NCBI GenBank assembly: GCA_964410725.1
Contig: CAYPID010000051.1
Location: 1-15,498 of the forward strand
Direction: 5' to 3'
DNA length: 15,498 nucleotides
Source: CALAZP01 sp964410725
GTDB lineage: Bacteria > Bacteroidota > Bacteroidia > Chitinophagales > Saprospiraceae
Both the position numbers and the translations under genes were made by a program. Below, in pieces: positions 1-5,957 of this stretch; the stretch's first letter is position 1; each line of letters starts with the position of its first letter. The notes under the pieces were generated by a model. It searched no databases, was not told the DNA's origin, and saw only the letters and a program-made list of their open reading frames with translations.

Positions 1-78
1 CCTGCTGCTGGCGTATTGTACTACACATTGACTGCTGGAGAATATACAGCTACTATGAAGATGGTCATTACCGAATAA
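1..78 (+). CDS. C-terminal end of a probable type IX secretion cargo protein (partial)
   Basis: Frame 1 is open from the first base to a TAA at 76-78 and gives the last 25 residues of a protein whose start lies outside the window. The tail reads G-V-L-Y-Y-T-L-T-A-G-E-Y-T-A-T-M-K-M-V-I. This matches the usual shape of a type A T9SS C-terminal sorting domain: a G-[IV]-Y-x-Y strand, a short turn, then a final strand ending in K-M-V/I-x. Such tails direct proteins through the outer membrane, after which they are cleaved and the protein is released or anchored. The function of the cargo itself cannot be judged. The PorP/SprF-family gene at the other end of the window independently suggests that the organism has a T9SS. 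A strong terminator follows 25 bases after the stop. Confidence 0.7.
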   Translation, partial: PAAGVLYYTLTAGEYTATMKMVITE

Positions 79-103
79 ATTACGGATTTTATATTGTTGA
101 GGA

Positions 104-139
104 GGCTCCTATTTAAAAAAATAGGAGCCTTTTTTTATT
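104..139 (+). terminator. Rho-independent terminator of the upstream cargo gene
   Basis: A perfect 11-bp stem (104-114 with 119-129, GGCTCCTATTT / AAATAGGAGCC) closes on an AAAA loop. It is followed directly by seven T residues (130-136) and further T. This is the strongest terminator in the window. It separates the cargo gene from the regulator gene that begins at 169. Confidence 0.93.
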
Positions 140-168
140 TTGTGCTTTATTGAATTAATTTATAACGT

Positions 169-1821
169 GTGTATAAATTTTATTTATTGTTTTTTTTTAT
201 TTGGATATTTTTTCCATGTTGTAAAAAACAAAATTCCTTAGGTGATAAAAGGGATGAATTATTCATAGAAAATCTTAATTCTGAATTAGCATATTTTTTT
301 GCAGAAAATCAGTTTGATTCCATTCTAATAAAATCTGAATTATTAATAGACTATGGAATAAGATTAAATGACACCAATATAATAGTTCAAGGTCTTTATA
401 CTAAGAGTAGTGCATTCTTCGAAATAAAATCATCTCTTGAGTTAGCCGGTAATACTTTAAGTTTGGCCAATCCCTATATAAATTCTGTATCGGATACATT
501 ATTGTTATTTAATTCATATAGATTATTTGGAATTATTAACCTCGAACAGAAAAAATTTGAAGAGAGTTTAAAATATTTAGAACTTGCATTTCAATTGATT
601 AACGGTTCCAAGTATCATTATCTTTTTCCGATGGTATGGATGGACAAAACAGCAGTTTCCTTTCAATTATACGGTGCTGAATATTTCAATAAAGATTTGG
701 TGTACTCTTTTGAAGAAATTCTGAGTAATAATCTTTCACCTCATGACAGGATTTACCTTTTTGCTAATTTTTCAGGTCTTTTAATTGAGATTGATCCTAA
801 TCGTTCACTTGATTATATAAATCAAGCTTTATTACTTCAGGAAAAATATTTTTCTAAAGATTATGCTACAGTACTTCAGAAAATAAAGATTTTAACCAGT
901 ATTGGTTTATTCACTGAAGCTGAATTGGAGCTTGATTTATTATTTGATGATGAAACCATCAGACAGCGAAAAGGGTTATTTAAGACTGTTTTGAAAGAGA
1001 AAGTCAAAAATCTTATCCATTTGGGGACTTGCGAACAAGCTTTTTCTTTTTTAGAGAAAGAAATATTCTACAGCAATTTTAATTATGATGATTTTGAGGA
1101 TATTGAAAAAGCCTTTCAGGATAGTAAAATATGTAACAATTCAATTGATGGTAAAATTGAAAAATTAAAAATCTATTTTTCAAATTTTGAATCTGCCATA
1201 AATGATAAAGCCAATTCCGAGATCAGTTTGGTCAGAAAACAATTTGAAAATCTCAAACTAGAAAATGGATTGGTGATTTCAGAACTTGAAACAGCAAATC
1301 AAAAAGAAAGGAAAAAACTTTGGTTAATTATTTCTTTATTGCTGTCAACCAGCCTTTGCATAGTGGGTTTCAGTTTTATCAAATATCAGAAATTAACTAG
1401 AGATAAATTGATTGCATACAATCGTTTATTTGATGATTATCAGGCTAAAAAGATTGGCGCATCTTCATTAGGAAATCCAATTGTCGAGGAAATAGGCATT
1501 TATCTAAAAAAAGAACAAAAGTTTTTAAACAATAATTTTTCAAAGGAGGAATTTTTTGAGCAGTTCAATTTTACACAAGAGAGTTTTAAGACATTTTTGG
1601 TTGAAACCAATATTGCTTCAAGTTTTATTGATCTAATCAATAGGTACAAAATAGAATATGCAATAGAATTATTTGAAAACCCTGAATACCAACATTATAC
1701 AATTGAAGCTATTGCGGAATTTGTAGGATTTGGAAATCGACAATCTTTCTATAATTATTTTGAAAAACATACGGGAATTAAACCTGCTTTTTATAGGAGT
1801 AAACTAATGGGAAAAATATAA
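169..1821 (+). CDS. Membrane-spanning TPR / AraC-type HTH regulator
   Basis: This 550-aa protein has an architecture often seen in Bacteroidota. It starts with a signal-like segment (residues 1-18, M-Y-K then 13 mostly hydrophobic residues ending P-C-C), which could be a lipobox. A helical, TPR-like region covers about 25-330 and a charged coiled coil about 345-383. One membrane helix lies at 384-404. The cytoplasmic C-terminus (about 455-547) carries an AraC-type double HTH, visible in T-I-E-A-I-A-E-F-V-G-F and S-F-Y-N-Y-F-E-K-H-T-G-I-K-P. Inference: the TPR part senses something in the periplasm and the HTH part binds DNA. The start is GTG at 169: the in-frame codon at 163 is a stop, and this start includes the hydrophobic leader. 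TTG at 187 is an alternative. Base composition is visibly more AT-rich (roughly 30% GC in sampled lines) than the housekeeping genes downstream. It could be a transferred or fast-evolving gene. Targets are unknown. Confidence 0.85.
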   Translation: MYKFYLLFFFIWIFFPCCKKQNSLGDKRDELFIENLNSELAYFFAENQFDSILIKSELLIDYGIRLNDTNIIVQGLYTKSSAFFEIKSSLELAGNTLSLANPYINSVSDTLLLFNSYRLFGIINLEQKKFEESLKYLELAFQLINGSKYHYLFPMVWMDKTAVSFQLYGAEYFNKDLVYSFEEILSNNLSPHDRIYLFANFSGLLIEIDPNRSLDYINQALLLQEKYFSKDYATVLQKIKILTSIGLFTEAELELDLLFDDETIRQRKGLFKTVLKEKVKNLIHLGTCEQAFSFLEKEIFYSNFNYDDFEDIEKAFQDSKICNNSIDGKIEKLKIYFSNFESAINDKANSEISLVRKQFENLKLENGLVISELETANQKERKKLWLIISLLLSTSLCIVGFSFIKYQKLTRDKLIAYNRLFDDYQAKKIGASSLGNPIVEEIGIYLKKEQKFLNNNFSKEEFFEQFNFTQESFKTFLVETNIASSFIDLINRYKIEYAIELFENPEYQHYTIEAIAEFVGFGNRQSFYNYFEKHTGIKPAFYRSKLMGKI

Positions 1822-1822
1822 G

Positions 1823-2815
1823 TTACTTGAAACGTACTTCAGTGGCACCAAATCCATATTTAGAATGGTATTCATTGGTGTACTTACTGATAGCGGGATT
1901 CCATTTCATGCGATCTTGAAGGGCTTTTTTTAAAATACCGGCTCCCACTCCATGAATGATATAAACCTTATCTATTCCAAGATTTCTGGCTTTGGCTATA
2001 TATTGATCAAATACTTCTAATTGGAATTTCAAAATAGAGGGTGGATTTCTTCGATCAAAGCCTTGTTGAGGTAAAGCTTCATAATGTAAATCCAGTTCTA
2101 TAGAGAAAGCAGCTTTTTCTAGTAATTCATCTTTGGAACCGGAGGTTTGTTTTCTAGGGATTTTTGTGGATTTAGCTAATGATTGTAAGGTCTCAGGGAC
2201 TTTGGGTTTTTCTTTTTTCTTGAAAGTAAAATTAAATCCTGGTTGATTGACGAGTGCTAAAGTCTTGGGTGTTTTAAAAAAATGTTGTGCTTTTAATTTT
2301 AATTCAAAGGTTTGTTTGGCGCCAGATCCCAATGAAAGTTTTTCCCATACCTCCAGTTTGAAGTTAAGGGAATCATTGAGTTGATGAAATGGAAGGAGTG
2401 TAACGTTTTGAAAAGAACCAGCTTGTATTTGCCCGTTTTTCGTTTGAAGCAGTTGTTGACCCGCTAATCTCTGTAATGAATAGGCGTAATCGCTATTGAG
2501 GTCGTTGATTAAAAACACTTCGTAATGGTTAGGGGTGGGGTGGTACACAAATCCCAATTGCCAACCCAAGCCTTGGATAATGTTGTATTGGTGAGGGGCA
2601 TATTCCTGTGGAGGAACAGTTACTGCAGCACTTGGTATGTGGTGGACGTGTTGATTATTGGCACCGGGTCTTTCTAAATCATCTATGAAAACGGGTATCT
2701 CTAAATCTTCTCCCTCTAATTTTATTTGAACAATGTCTGCATCTAATATGGCAGTCACTACCCCCAAATCTCCTGAATTTTTCAATCTCACTTTACTGCC
2801 TTTTGCCAACAGCAT
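1823..2815 (-). CDS. DUF2027 / Smr-domain protein (MutS2 C-terminal-like)
   Basis: The first 50 residues of this 330-aa protein form a small beta-rich module (G-S-K-V-R-L-K-N, then G-V-V-T-A-I, then L-E-I-P-V). It resembles the N-terminal DUF2027 segment of Bacteroidota Smr proteins. A less conserved middle follows. From about residue 240 there is an Smr domain: L-D-L-H with His244, the I-I-H-G-V-G-A-G-I-L loop with His288, and a closing G-F-G-A-T-E-V-R-F. In the Smr family these loops form a nuclease or nucleic-acid binding site, and Smr domains have been linked to cleavage of mRNA on collided ribosomes or to DNA processing. No MutS ATPase part is present, so this is a stand-alone Smr protein and not MutS2. 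It ends one base from the stop of the convergent regulator gene. The AUG at 2815 is followed at once by the conserved N-terminal module, which supports the start. The exact substrate in this organism is unknown. Confidence 0.85.
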   Translation of the reverse strand: MLLAKGSKVRLKNSGDLGVVTAILDADIVQIKLEGEDLEIPVFIDDLERPGANNQHVHHIPSAAVTVPPQEYAPHQYNIIQGLGWQLGFVYHPTPNHYEVFLINDLNSDYAYSLQRLAGQQLLQTKNGQIQAGSFQNVTLLPFHQLNDSLNFKLEVWEKLSLGSGAKQTFELKLKAQHFFKTPKTLALVNQPGFNFTFKKKEKPKVPETLQSLAKSTKIPRKQTSGSKDELLEKAAFSIELDLHYEALPQQGFDRRNPPSILKFQLEVFDQYIAKARNLGIDKVYIIHGVGAGILKKALQDRMKWNPAISKYTNEYHSKYGFGATEVRFK

Positions 2816-2832
2816 ACTTTAAAATTTATTCA

Positions 2833-2847
2833 ATTTGGAATCCAAAT
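2833..2847. repeat. Palindrome upstream of the Smr gene
   Basis: ATTTGGA-A-TCCAAAT is a perfect 7-bp inverted repeat around one central base, 18 bp upstream of the Smr start codon. It lies in the expected promoter region, so it could be an operator, but no binding protein can be named. Confidence 0.5.
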
Positions 2848-2985
2848 ACTTGAACCTACTTATTTATTTTCACTATTCCCCAACTACATGGATTCCACTA
2901 ATGATCTAAGGTTATAATCAAAATGTTTTTTATTCCATTTAAACAACTGCAAGATTATTTTAGCCTTATTGAAACTGAACTTTGG

Positions 2986-3270
2986 TTTTTGTTATTCGGT
3001 TACGGCTTTTTTCTTGATTACACTTCACCAATTTATTGTTCTTCTTTATGTTATTTAATTGCAATTAATTATTAGTTTTTGTTATTCGGTTACGGCTTTT
3101 TTTTGATTACGTTTCACCAATTTATTATTCTTCTTTATGTTATTTAATTGCAATTAATTATTAGTTTTTGTTATTCGGTTACGGCTTTTTTTTGATTACG
3201 TTTCACCAATTTATTTTTCCGCTTTCTGTTATCGAATTTAAACCAAACAGTAGTTCTTGGTATTGAGTTC
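2986..3270. repeat. Tandem array of an 89-90-bp unit
   Basis: Unit 1 is 2986-3075 (90 bp) and unit 2 is 3076-3164 (89 bp). They are near identical, differing by an extra C in a T-run and a few substitutions. A third unit starts at 3165, matches unit 2 perfectly to about 3215, then continues in register without gaps to about 3270 with many substitutions (37 of 54 positions match by eye over 3216-3269). Each unit opens with TTTTTGTTATTCGGTTACGG, continues with a T-run and GATTACGTTTCACC, and, in units 1 and 2, ends with the palindrome TTAATTGCAATTAA. Similarity fades towards the TPR gene, so the rightmost part looks oldest. It is not CRISPR: the units abut with no spacers. Confidence 0.93.
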
Positions 3271-3288
3271 TTATTTTTATCACTGATT

Positions 3289-3621
3289 TCAGTCCAATTC
3301 AAATTCCAATTCTAACAGTTGAAGTGCCCCATTCAGTTCTTTTAAATCATGGGTAGCTCCGAGTTTTTCAGCCATTTCAATTCCTTCTTGAAATATTCTT
3401 TTCGCTTCCAAAGGTTGATTCAATGCCCTAAATAGACTTCCATAATGGTAATATAACCCCATATATTCCGGATCGGTTCCGTATAATTTTTCAAAATATT
3501 CCAGACTTTTTGAGAGGGCTCCTTCTTTCTGGTATTCTTTTGCCAGAGCAAACAAAACAAAAGAATCATTAGGAGCGTCTTTTAAAAGGGCGTGTAGTTG
3601 TTCTAATCTATTTTCTAGCAT
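3289..3621 (-). CDS. Small TPR-repeat protein
   Basis: This 110-aa, mainly alpha-helical protein contains two recognisable tetratricopeptide repeats, at about residues 19-52 (A-L-A-K-E-Y, then S-L-E-Y-F-E-K-L) and 53-88 (Y-Y-H-Y-G-S-L-F, then A-K-R-I-F-Q-E-G-I-E). A C-terminal capping helix follows (L-N-G-A-L-Q-L-L-E-L). No signal peptide or membrane segment is seen, so it should be cytoplasmic and act as a protein-protein adaptor. Proteins of this size with a two-TPR core occur in Bacteroidota, but I know of no assigned function. It is transcribed away from etfB, with 61 bp between the two start codons containing a perfect inverted repeat. The minisatellite begins almost directly after its stop codon. 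AUG at 3621 is the only sensible start. Confidence 0.8.
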   Translation of the reverse strand: MLENRLEQLHALLKDAPNDSFVLFALAKEYQKEGALSKSLEYFEKLYGTDPEYMGLYYHYGSLFRALNQPLEAKRIFQEGIEMAEKLGATHDLKELNGALQLLELEFELD

Positions 3622-3633
3622 AATTGTTATAAA

Positions 3634-3651
3634 TTAGCGAAAATTCGCTAA
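3634..3651. promoter_or_regulatory. Inverted repeat in the divergent TPR/etfB promoter region
   Basis: TTAGCGAA-AA-TTCGCTAA is a perfect 8-bp inverted repeat with a 2-bp centre, inside the 61-bp region between the divergent starts at 3621 and 3683. Its position and symmetry fit an operator for a dimeric regulator. Neither start has a perfect -7 motif here: TAATTTAT (minus, 3629-3636) and AAAGTTTG (plus, 3670-3677) are near matches. Confidence 0.5.
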
Positions 3652-3682
3652 ATGTTTTAAATTTACATAAAAGTTTGACGCT

Positions 3683-4423
3683 ATGAATATTTTGGTAGCC
3701 ATAAGTAAAACTCCAGATACCACTGCAAAGATAACACTCAAAGATACTGGTCAGTCCATTGATGAGGGTAGTTTATCTTTTATTATGAATCCTTATGATG
3801 AATGGTATGCATTGGTCCGAGCTTTAGAGCTTCAGGAGAAATTGGGTGGAAAAGTAACATTGGTACATGTGGGTTTGGGTGATAGTGAAACTATTATTCG
3901 CAAGGGGTTGGCTATTGGTGCCCAAGAGGCTATTCGGGTCAACGCAGTACCTGAGTCCGCTACCATGGTAGCCCATCAAATTGCCAAAGTGGCTGAATCA
4001 GGCGACTATGATTTAATTTTACTCGGTAAGGAAAGTATCGACTACAATGGCTCTTCTGTAGGGGCTATGGTAGCCGAGCTTTTGAATCTACCATTTGTAA
4101 GTTACGTCAATCATTTAGAATTGGAAGGTGAGGAGGTTATTCTAAAGAGAGAAATTGAAGGGGGAGTAGAAGCGTGTAAGGCAGCAACCCCATTGGTGGT
4201 CAGTGCAGCTAAGGGTTTGGCGGAACAAAGAATTCCCAATATGAGGGGAATTATGATGGCTAAATCTAAGCCCCTCCAAGTGATAGAACCAGTTCCCGTT
4301 TCATTTGGAGCTCAGGCAGTTCGCTATGAATTGCCTGCTGAAAAATCGGGGGTACACTTGGTAGCTGCTGATGATATGAAAGAATTGGTTCGACTATTAC
4401 ACGAAGAAGCTAAAGTCATTTAA
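3683..4423 (+). CDS. etfB: Electron transfer flavoprotein, beta subunit
   Basis: EtfB pairs with EtfA to form the soluble FAD-containing heterodimer that accepts electrons from acyl-CoA and related dehydrogenases. It passes them to ETF:quinone oxidoreductase and the respiratory chain. At 246 aa the protein has the usual family length. The start M-N-I-L-V-A-I-S-K-T-P-D-T is typical of ETF beta, followed by the N-P-Y-D-E-W segment. The family signature sits at residues 154-182, with R-E-I-E-G-G-V-E at 156-163, then P-L-V-V-S-A-A-K-G and the A-K-S-K-P segment. ETF beta binds AMP structurally. The gene is separated from etfA by 21 bp in the same direction, an obvious operon. The promoter probably lies in the short divergent region shared with the TPR gene. 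Confidence 0.96.
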   Translation: MNILVAISKTPDTTAKITLKDTGQSIDEGSLSFIMNPYDEWYALVRALELQEKLGGKVTLVHVGLGDSETIIRKGLAIGAQEAIRVNAVPESATMVAHQIAKVAESGDYDLILLGKESIDYNGSSVGAMVAELLNLPFVSYVNHLELEGEEVILKREIEGGVEACKAATPLVVSAAKGLAEQRIPNMRGIMMAKSKPLQVIEPVPVSFGAQAVRYELPAEKSGVHLVAADDMKELVRLLHEEAKVI

Positions 4424-4444
4424 CCTAATAAAACCAAAAGATAA

Positions 4445-5401
4445 ATGGTACTTGTTTTTGCTGAACATCAAAACGGTATTTTCAAAAAGAATACATTAGA
4501 AGCGGTCACTTATGCCTATCAGGTAGGGAAGGCCATGAATCTACCTTGCGGTGCCCTTGTATTGGGAAAGGCCGAATTACCTGGATCTTTGGGAGCGTAT
4601 GGCGCTGAAAATGTTTGGCAATTTGACGACCAAACTTTCTCCAATTTTGATTCGAGTGTATATGCTTCTGCCATTGCAGAAATTGCAGGACAACTTAAGG
4701 CATCGGTGGTAATCTTACCTGATAGTACAACAGGGAAATCAATTTTGGGTCGGGTTGCCATTCGATTGAAGGCTGATTCTGCCTCCGGAGTTCATTCTTT
4801 ACCGGATTGTTCCAATGGATTTGAAGTCAAGAAAAAGATTTTTTCTGGTAAAGCGGTGGTTACGCTATCCCTACATTCTGATATCAAGATTTTAAGCTTG
4901 ATGGGCAATAGTATTCCTCCGGAAAAAGTGGGAGCAGAGGTAGAGGTGACTCCTATTTCATGCGAGTTACCTACTGCTCGGATTACAGTTTTATCTACCA
5001 ATAGGGTAGAGGGAACAGTCCCTTTACCGGAGGCTGAGAAGGTAGTGAGTGCTGGCCGTGGAATGAAGGGTCCGGAAAATTGGGGAATGATAGAGCAGTT
5101 GGCCCAAACATTAGGTGCAACAACTGCCTGTTCTAGACCTGTAGCTGATACAGGGTGGCGACCACATCATGAGCATGTTGGACAAACAGGTATTGCTATA
5201 CGACCCAATTTATATATTGCCATAGGTATTTCCGGTGCTATTCAGCATTTGGCGGGGGTCAATAATAGTAAAACCATTGTCGTTATCAATAAAGACCCAG
5301 AAGCACCCTTTTTTAAGGCTGCAGATTATGGAGTAGTGGGAGATTTATTTGAAGTGGTGCCCAAACTTCAAGAAGCTTTAGAGGAGTATTACCAAGGTTA
5401 G
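4445..5401 (+). CDS. etfA: Electron transfer flavoprotein, alpha subunit
   Basis: EtfA holds the FAD that shuttles electrons from matrix-type dehydrogenases to the quinone pool. The 318-aa length is normal. The N-terminal domain I begins M-V-L-V-F-A-E-H. The C-terminal FAD domain is clear: S-A-G-R-G-M-K-G-P-E-N near residues 198-211, S-R-P-V-A-D-T-G-W, G-Q-T-G-I, and the family signature from residue 256 (L-Y-I-A-I-G-I-S-G-A-I-Q-H, with Gln267 and His268), ending I-N-K-D-P-E-A-P-F-F. The usual lysine after G-Q-T-G is isoleucine here, a substitution that I believe also occurs in relatives. It is co-transcribed with etfB. No terminator is seen after it, and the rpsO promoter starts 11 bases past its stop, so some read-through into rpsO is possible. 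Confidence 0.96.
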   Translation: MVLVFAEHQNGIFKKNTLEAVTYAYQVGKAMNLPCGALVLGKAELPGSLGAYGAENVWQFDDQTFSNFDSSVYASAIAEIAGQLKASVVILPDSTTGKSILGRVAIRLKADSASGVHSLPDCSNGFEVKKKIFSGKAVVTLSLHSDIKILSLMGNSIPPEKVGAEVEVTPISCELPTARITVLSTNRVEGTVPLPEAEKVVSAGRGMKGPENWGMIEQLAQTLGATTACSRPVADTGWRPHHEHVGQTGIAIRPNLYIAIGISGAIQHLAGVNNSKTIVVINKDPEAPFFKAADYGVVGDLFEVVPKLQEALEEYYQG

Positions 5402-5412
5402 CGGAAAAATGC

Positions 5413-5420
5413 TATATTTG
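5413..5420 (+). promoter_or_regulatory. -7 promoter element for rpsO
   Basis: TATATTTG matches the Bacteroidota -7 consensus TAnnTTTG exactly. It lies 48 bases before the rpsO start, predicting a leader of about 40 nt. No TTTG was seen at the matching -33 position. Confidence 0.6.
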
Positions 5421-5468
5421 CGTCGCTGTAACTGATGATACAATCACTAACGGTTTAAAAAATTAAAT

Positions 5469-5744
5469 ATGGGTGTTTATTTAACAACAGAAAAGAAAAA
5501 CGAAATTTTCAAAGAATTCGGTGGTTCTGAGTCGAACACGGGTTCCTCAGCTGCACAAGTTGCTTTATTTACTTACAGAATTCAGCAGCTTTCTCAGCAT
5601 TTACAACAAAACAGAAAAGACCATTCTTGCAGGAAAGCTCTGTTGGCAATGGTTGGAAAAAGGCGGCAATTGTTGCAGTATATTGCCAAGAAGGACATTC
5701 AGGCCTACAGAGATCTGATTGAAAAATTAGGAATCAGAAAATAA
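5469..5744 (+). CDS. rpsO: Ribosomal protein S15
   Basis: S15 binds 16S rRNA in the central domain of the 30S subunit, where it helps nucleate platform assembly, and contributes to an intersubunit bridge. The 91-aa length and pattern are canonical: N-T-G-S-S-A-A-Q-V-A-L-F-T around residues 23-35, the R-K-D-H-S-C-R-K-A-L-L motif at about 49-59, then G-K-R-R-Q-L-L-Q-Y and a C-terminal L-I-E-K-L-G-I-R-K. It has its own -7 element and is followed 4 bases later by a strong terminator. It is therefore probably a monocistronic unit ahead of pnp, the same order (rpsO then pnp) as in many bacteria. S15 represses its own mRNA in several phyla, but I cannot identify such a structure in this short leader. 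Confidence 0.98.
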   Translation: MGVYLTTEKKNEIFKEFGGSESNTGSSAAQVALFTYRIQQLSQHLQQNRKDHSCRKALLAMVGKRRQLLQYIAKKDIQAYRDLIEKLGIRK

Positions 5745-5748
5745 ATTT

Positions 5749-5785
5749 AAAGCGACTGTTCTATGAGCAGTCGCTTTTTCTTTTC
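5749..5785 (+). terminator. Rho-independent terminator after rpsO
   Basis: A perfect 10-bp stem (5749-5758 with 5768-5777, AAAGCGACTG / CAGTCGCTTT) has a 9-base loop and is followed by a T-rich tract (TTTTTCTTTTC). It starts 4 bases after the rpsO stop and separates rpsO from pnp transcription. Confidence 0.9.
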
Positions 5786-5845
5786 TATTAATCCTGGGCT
5801 AATTGCATTATTGGTTTGGGAAGCGGTAATTCACCACCTATTTGG

Positions 5846-5853
5846 TATATTTG
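5846..5853 (+). promoter_or_regulatory. -7 promoter element for pnp
   Basis: TATATTTG is an exact match to TAnnTTTG. It predicts a transcript start near 5859-5861, exactly where the first leader hairpin begins, and a leader of about 98 nt before the pnp AUG. No TTTG at 19-bp spacing was found; the nearest TTTG (5815-5818) is 27 bp away. Confidence 0.6.
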
Positions 5854-5860
5854 AAGGGTT

Positions 5861-5921
5861 TTTGATGGAATTAACACTAAAATTCCCTCAAAGCCTTATT
5901 GGTTATTCAAGGGAATAACCA
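5861..5921 (+). promoter_or_regulatory. Two consecutive stem-loops in the pnp leader
   Basis: Hairpin 1 (5861-5892) pairs TTTGA and GGAATT with AATTCC and TCAAA. That is 11 base pairs with one T-C mismatch between the two blocks, and an 8-base loop. Hairpin 2 (5900-5921) is a perfect 9-bp stem, TGGTTATTC / GAATAACCA, with an AAGG loop. Both lie between the predicted transcription start and the pnp AUG at 5958. In enterobacteria a leader stem cut by RNase III allows PNPase to repress its own message. A similar autoregulatory role here is inference by analogy. A T-run at 5931-5937 starts 9 bases after hairpin 2, too far away for a standard terminator. Confidence 0.6.
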
Positions 5922-5957
5922 CATTCATTGTTTTTTTGATGCTTAAATATAAATTAA

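Larger units (their letters stand above)
2816..3288. other. 473-bp AT-rich gene-free region with a minisatellite
   Basis: No credible reading frame or tRNA is seen. From right to left it follows the TPR gene and precedes the Smr gene, both on the minus strand. It contains a tandem repeat array (about 2986-3270) and a 7-1-7 palindrome just upstream of the Smr gene (2833-2847). The remaining part (about 2850-2985) is AT-rich and shows nothing I can name. The Smr gene's promoter should lie here. No perfect TAnnTTTG was found on the minus strand in the bases nearest the start; TAAATTTT at 2821-2828 is one base away. Confidence 0.8.

Noticed and set aside
2896..2985. A further degenerate repeat unit to the left of unit 1
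   Set aside because: In-register matching by eye was close to what AT-rich DNA gives by chance (about 9 of 21 positions in one stretch), so the left boundary was set at 2986.
2986..3270. CRISPR array
   Set aside because: The 89-90-bp units are adjacent with no unique spacers, are far too long and too AT-rich for CRISPR repeats, and no cas gene is present.
2816..3288. tRNA or small coding gene in the long intergenic region
   Set aside because: No cloverleaf-like set of stems or T-loop sequence was seen, and all frames are broken by stops at high density.
3621..3683. Exact -7 promoter elements for the TPR gene and etfB
   Set aside because: The best candidates each miss one fixed base of TAnnTTTG or have it displaced, and neither has TTTG at 19 bp, so they are mentioned only within the operator entry.
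5426..5468. S15-binding regulatory RNA structure in the rpsO leader
   Set aside because: The predicted leader is about 40 nt, and I found only a 4-bp stem in it; it does not resemble any S15 leader motif I know.
5521..5718. Second open frame inside rpsO
   Set aside because: It is a +1 frame shadow of a canonical S15 gene and contains no motif.
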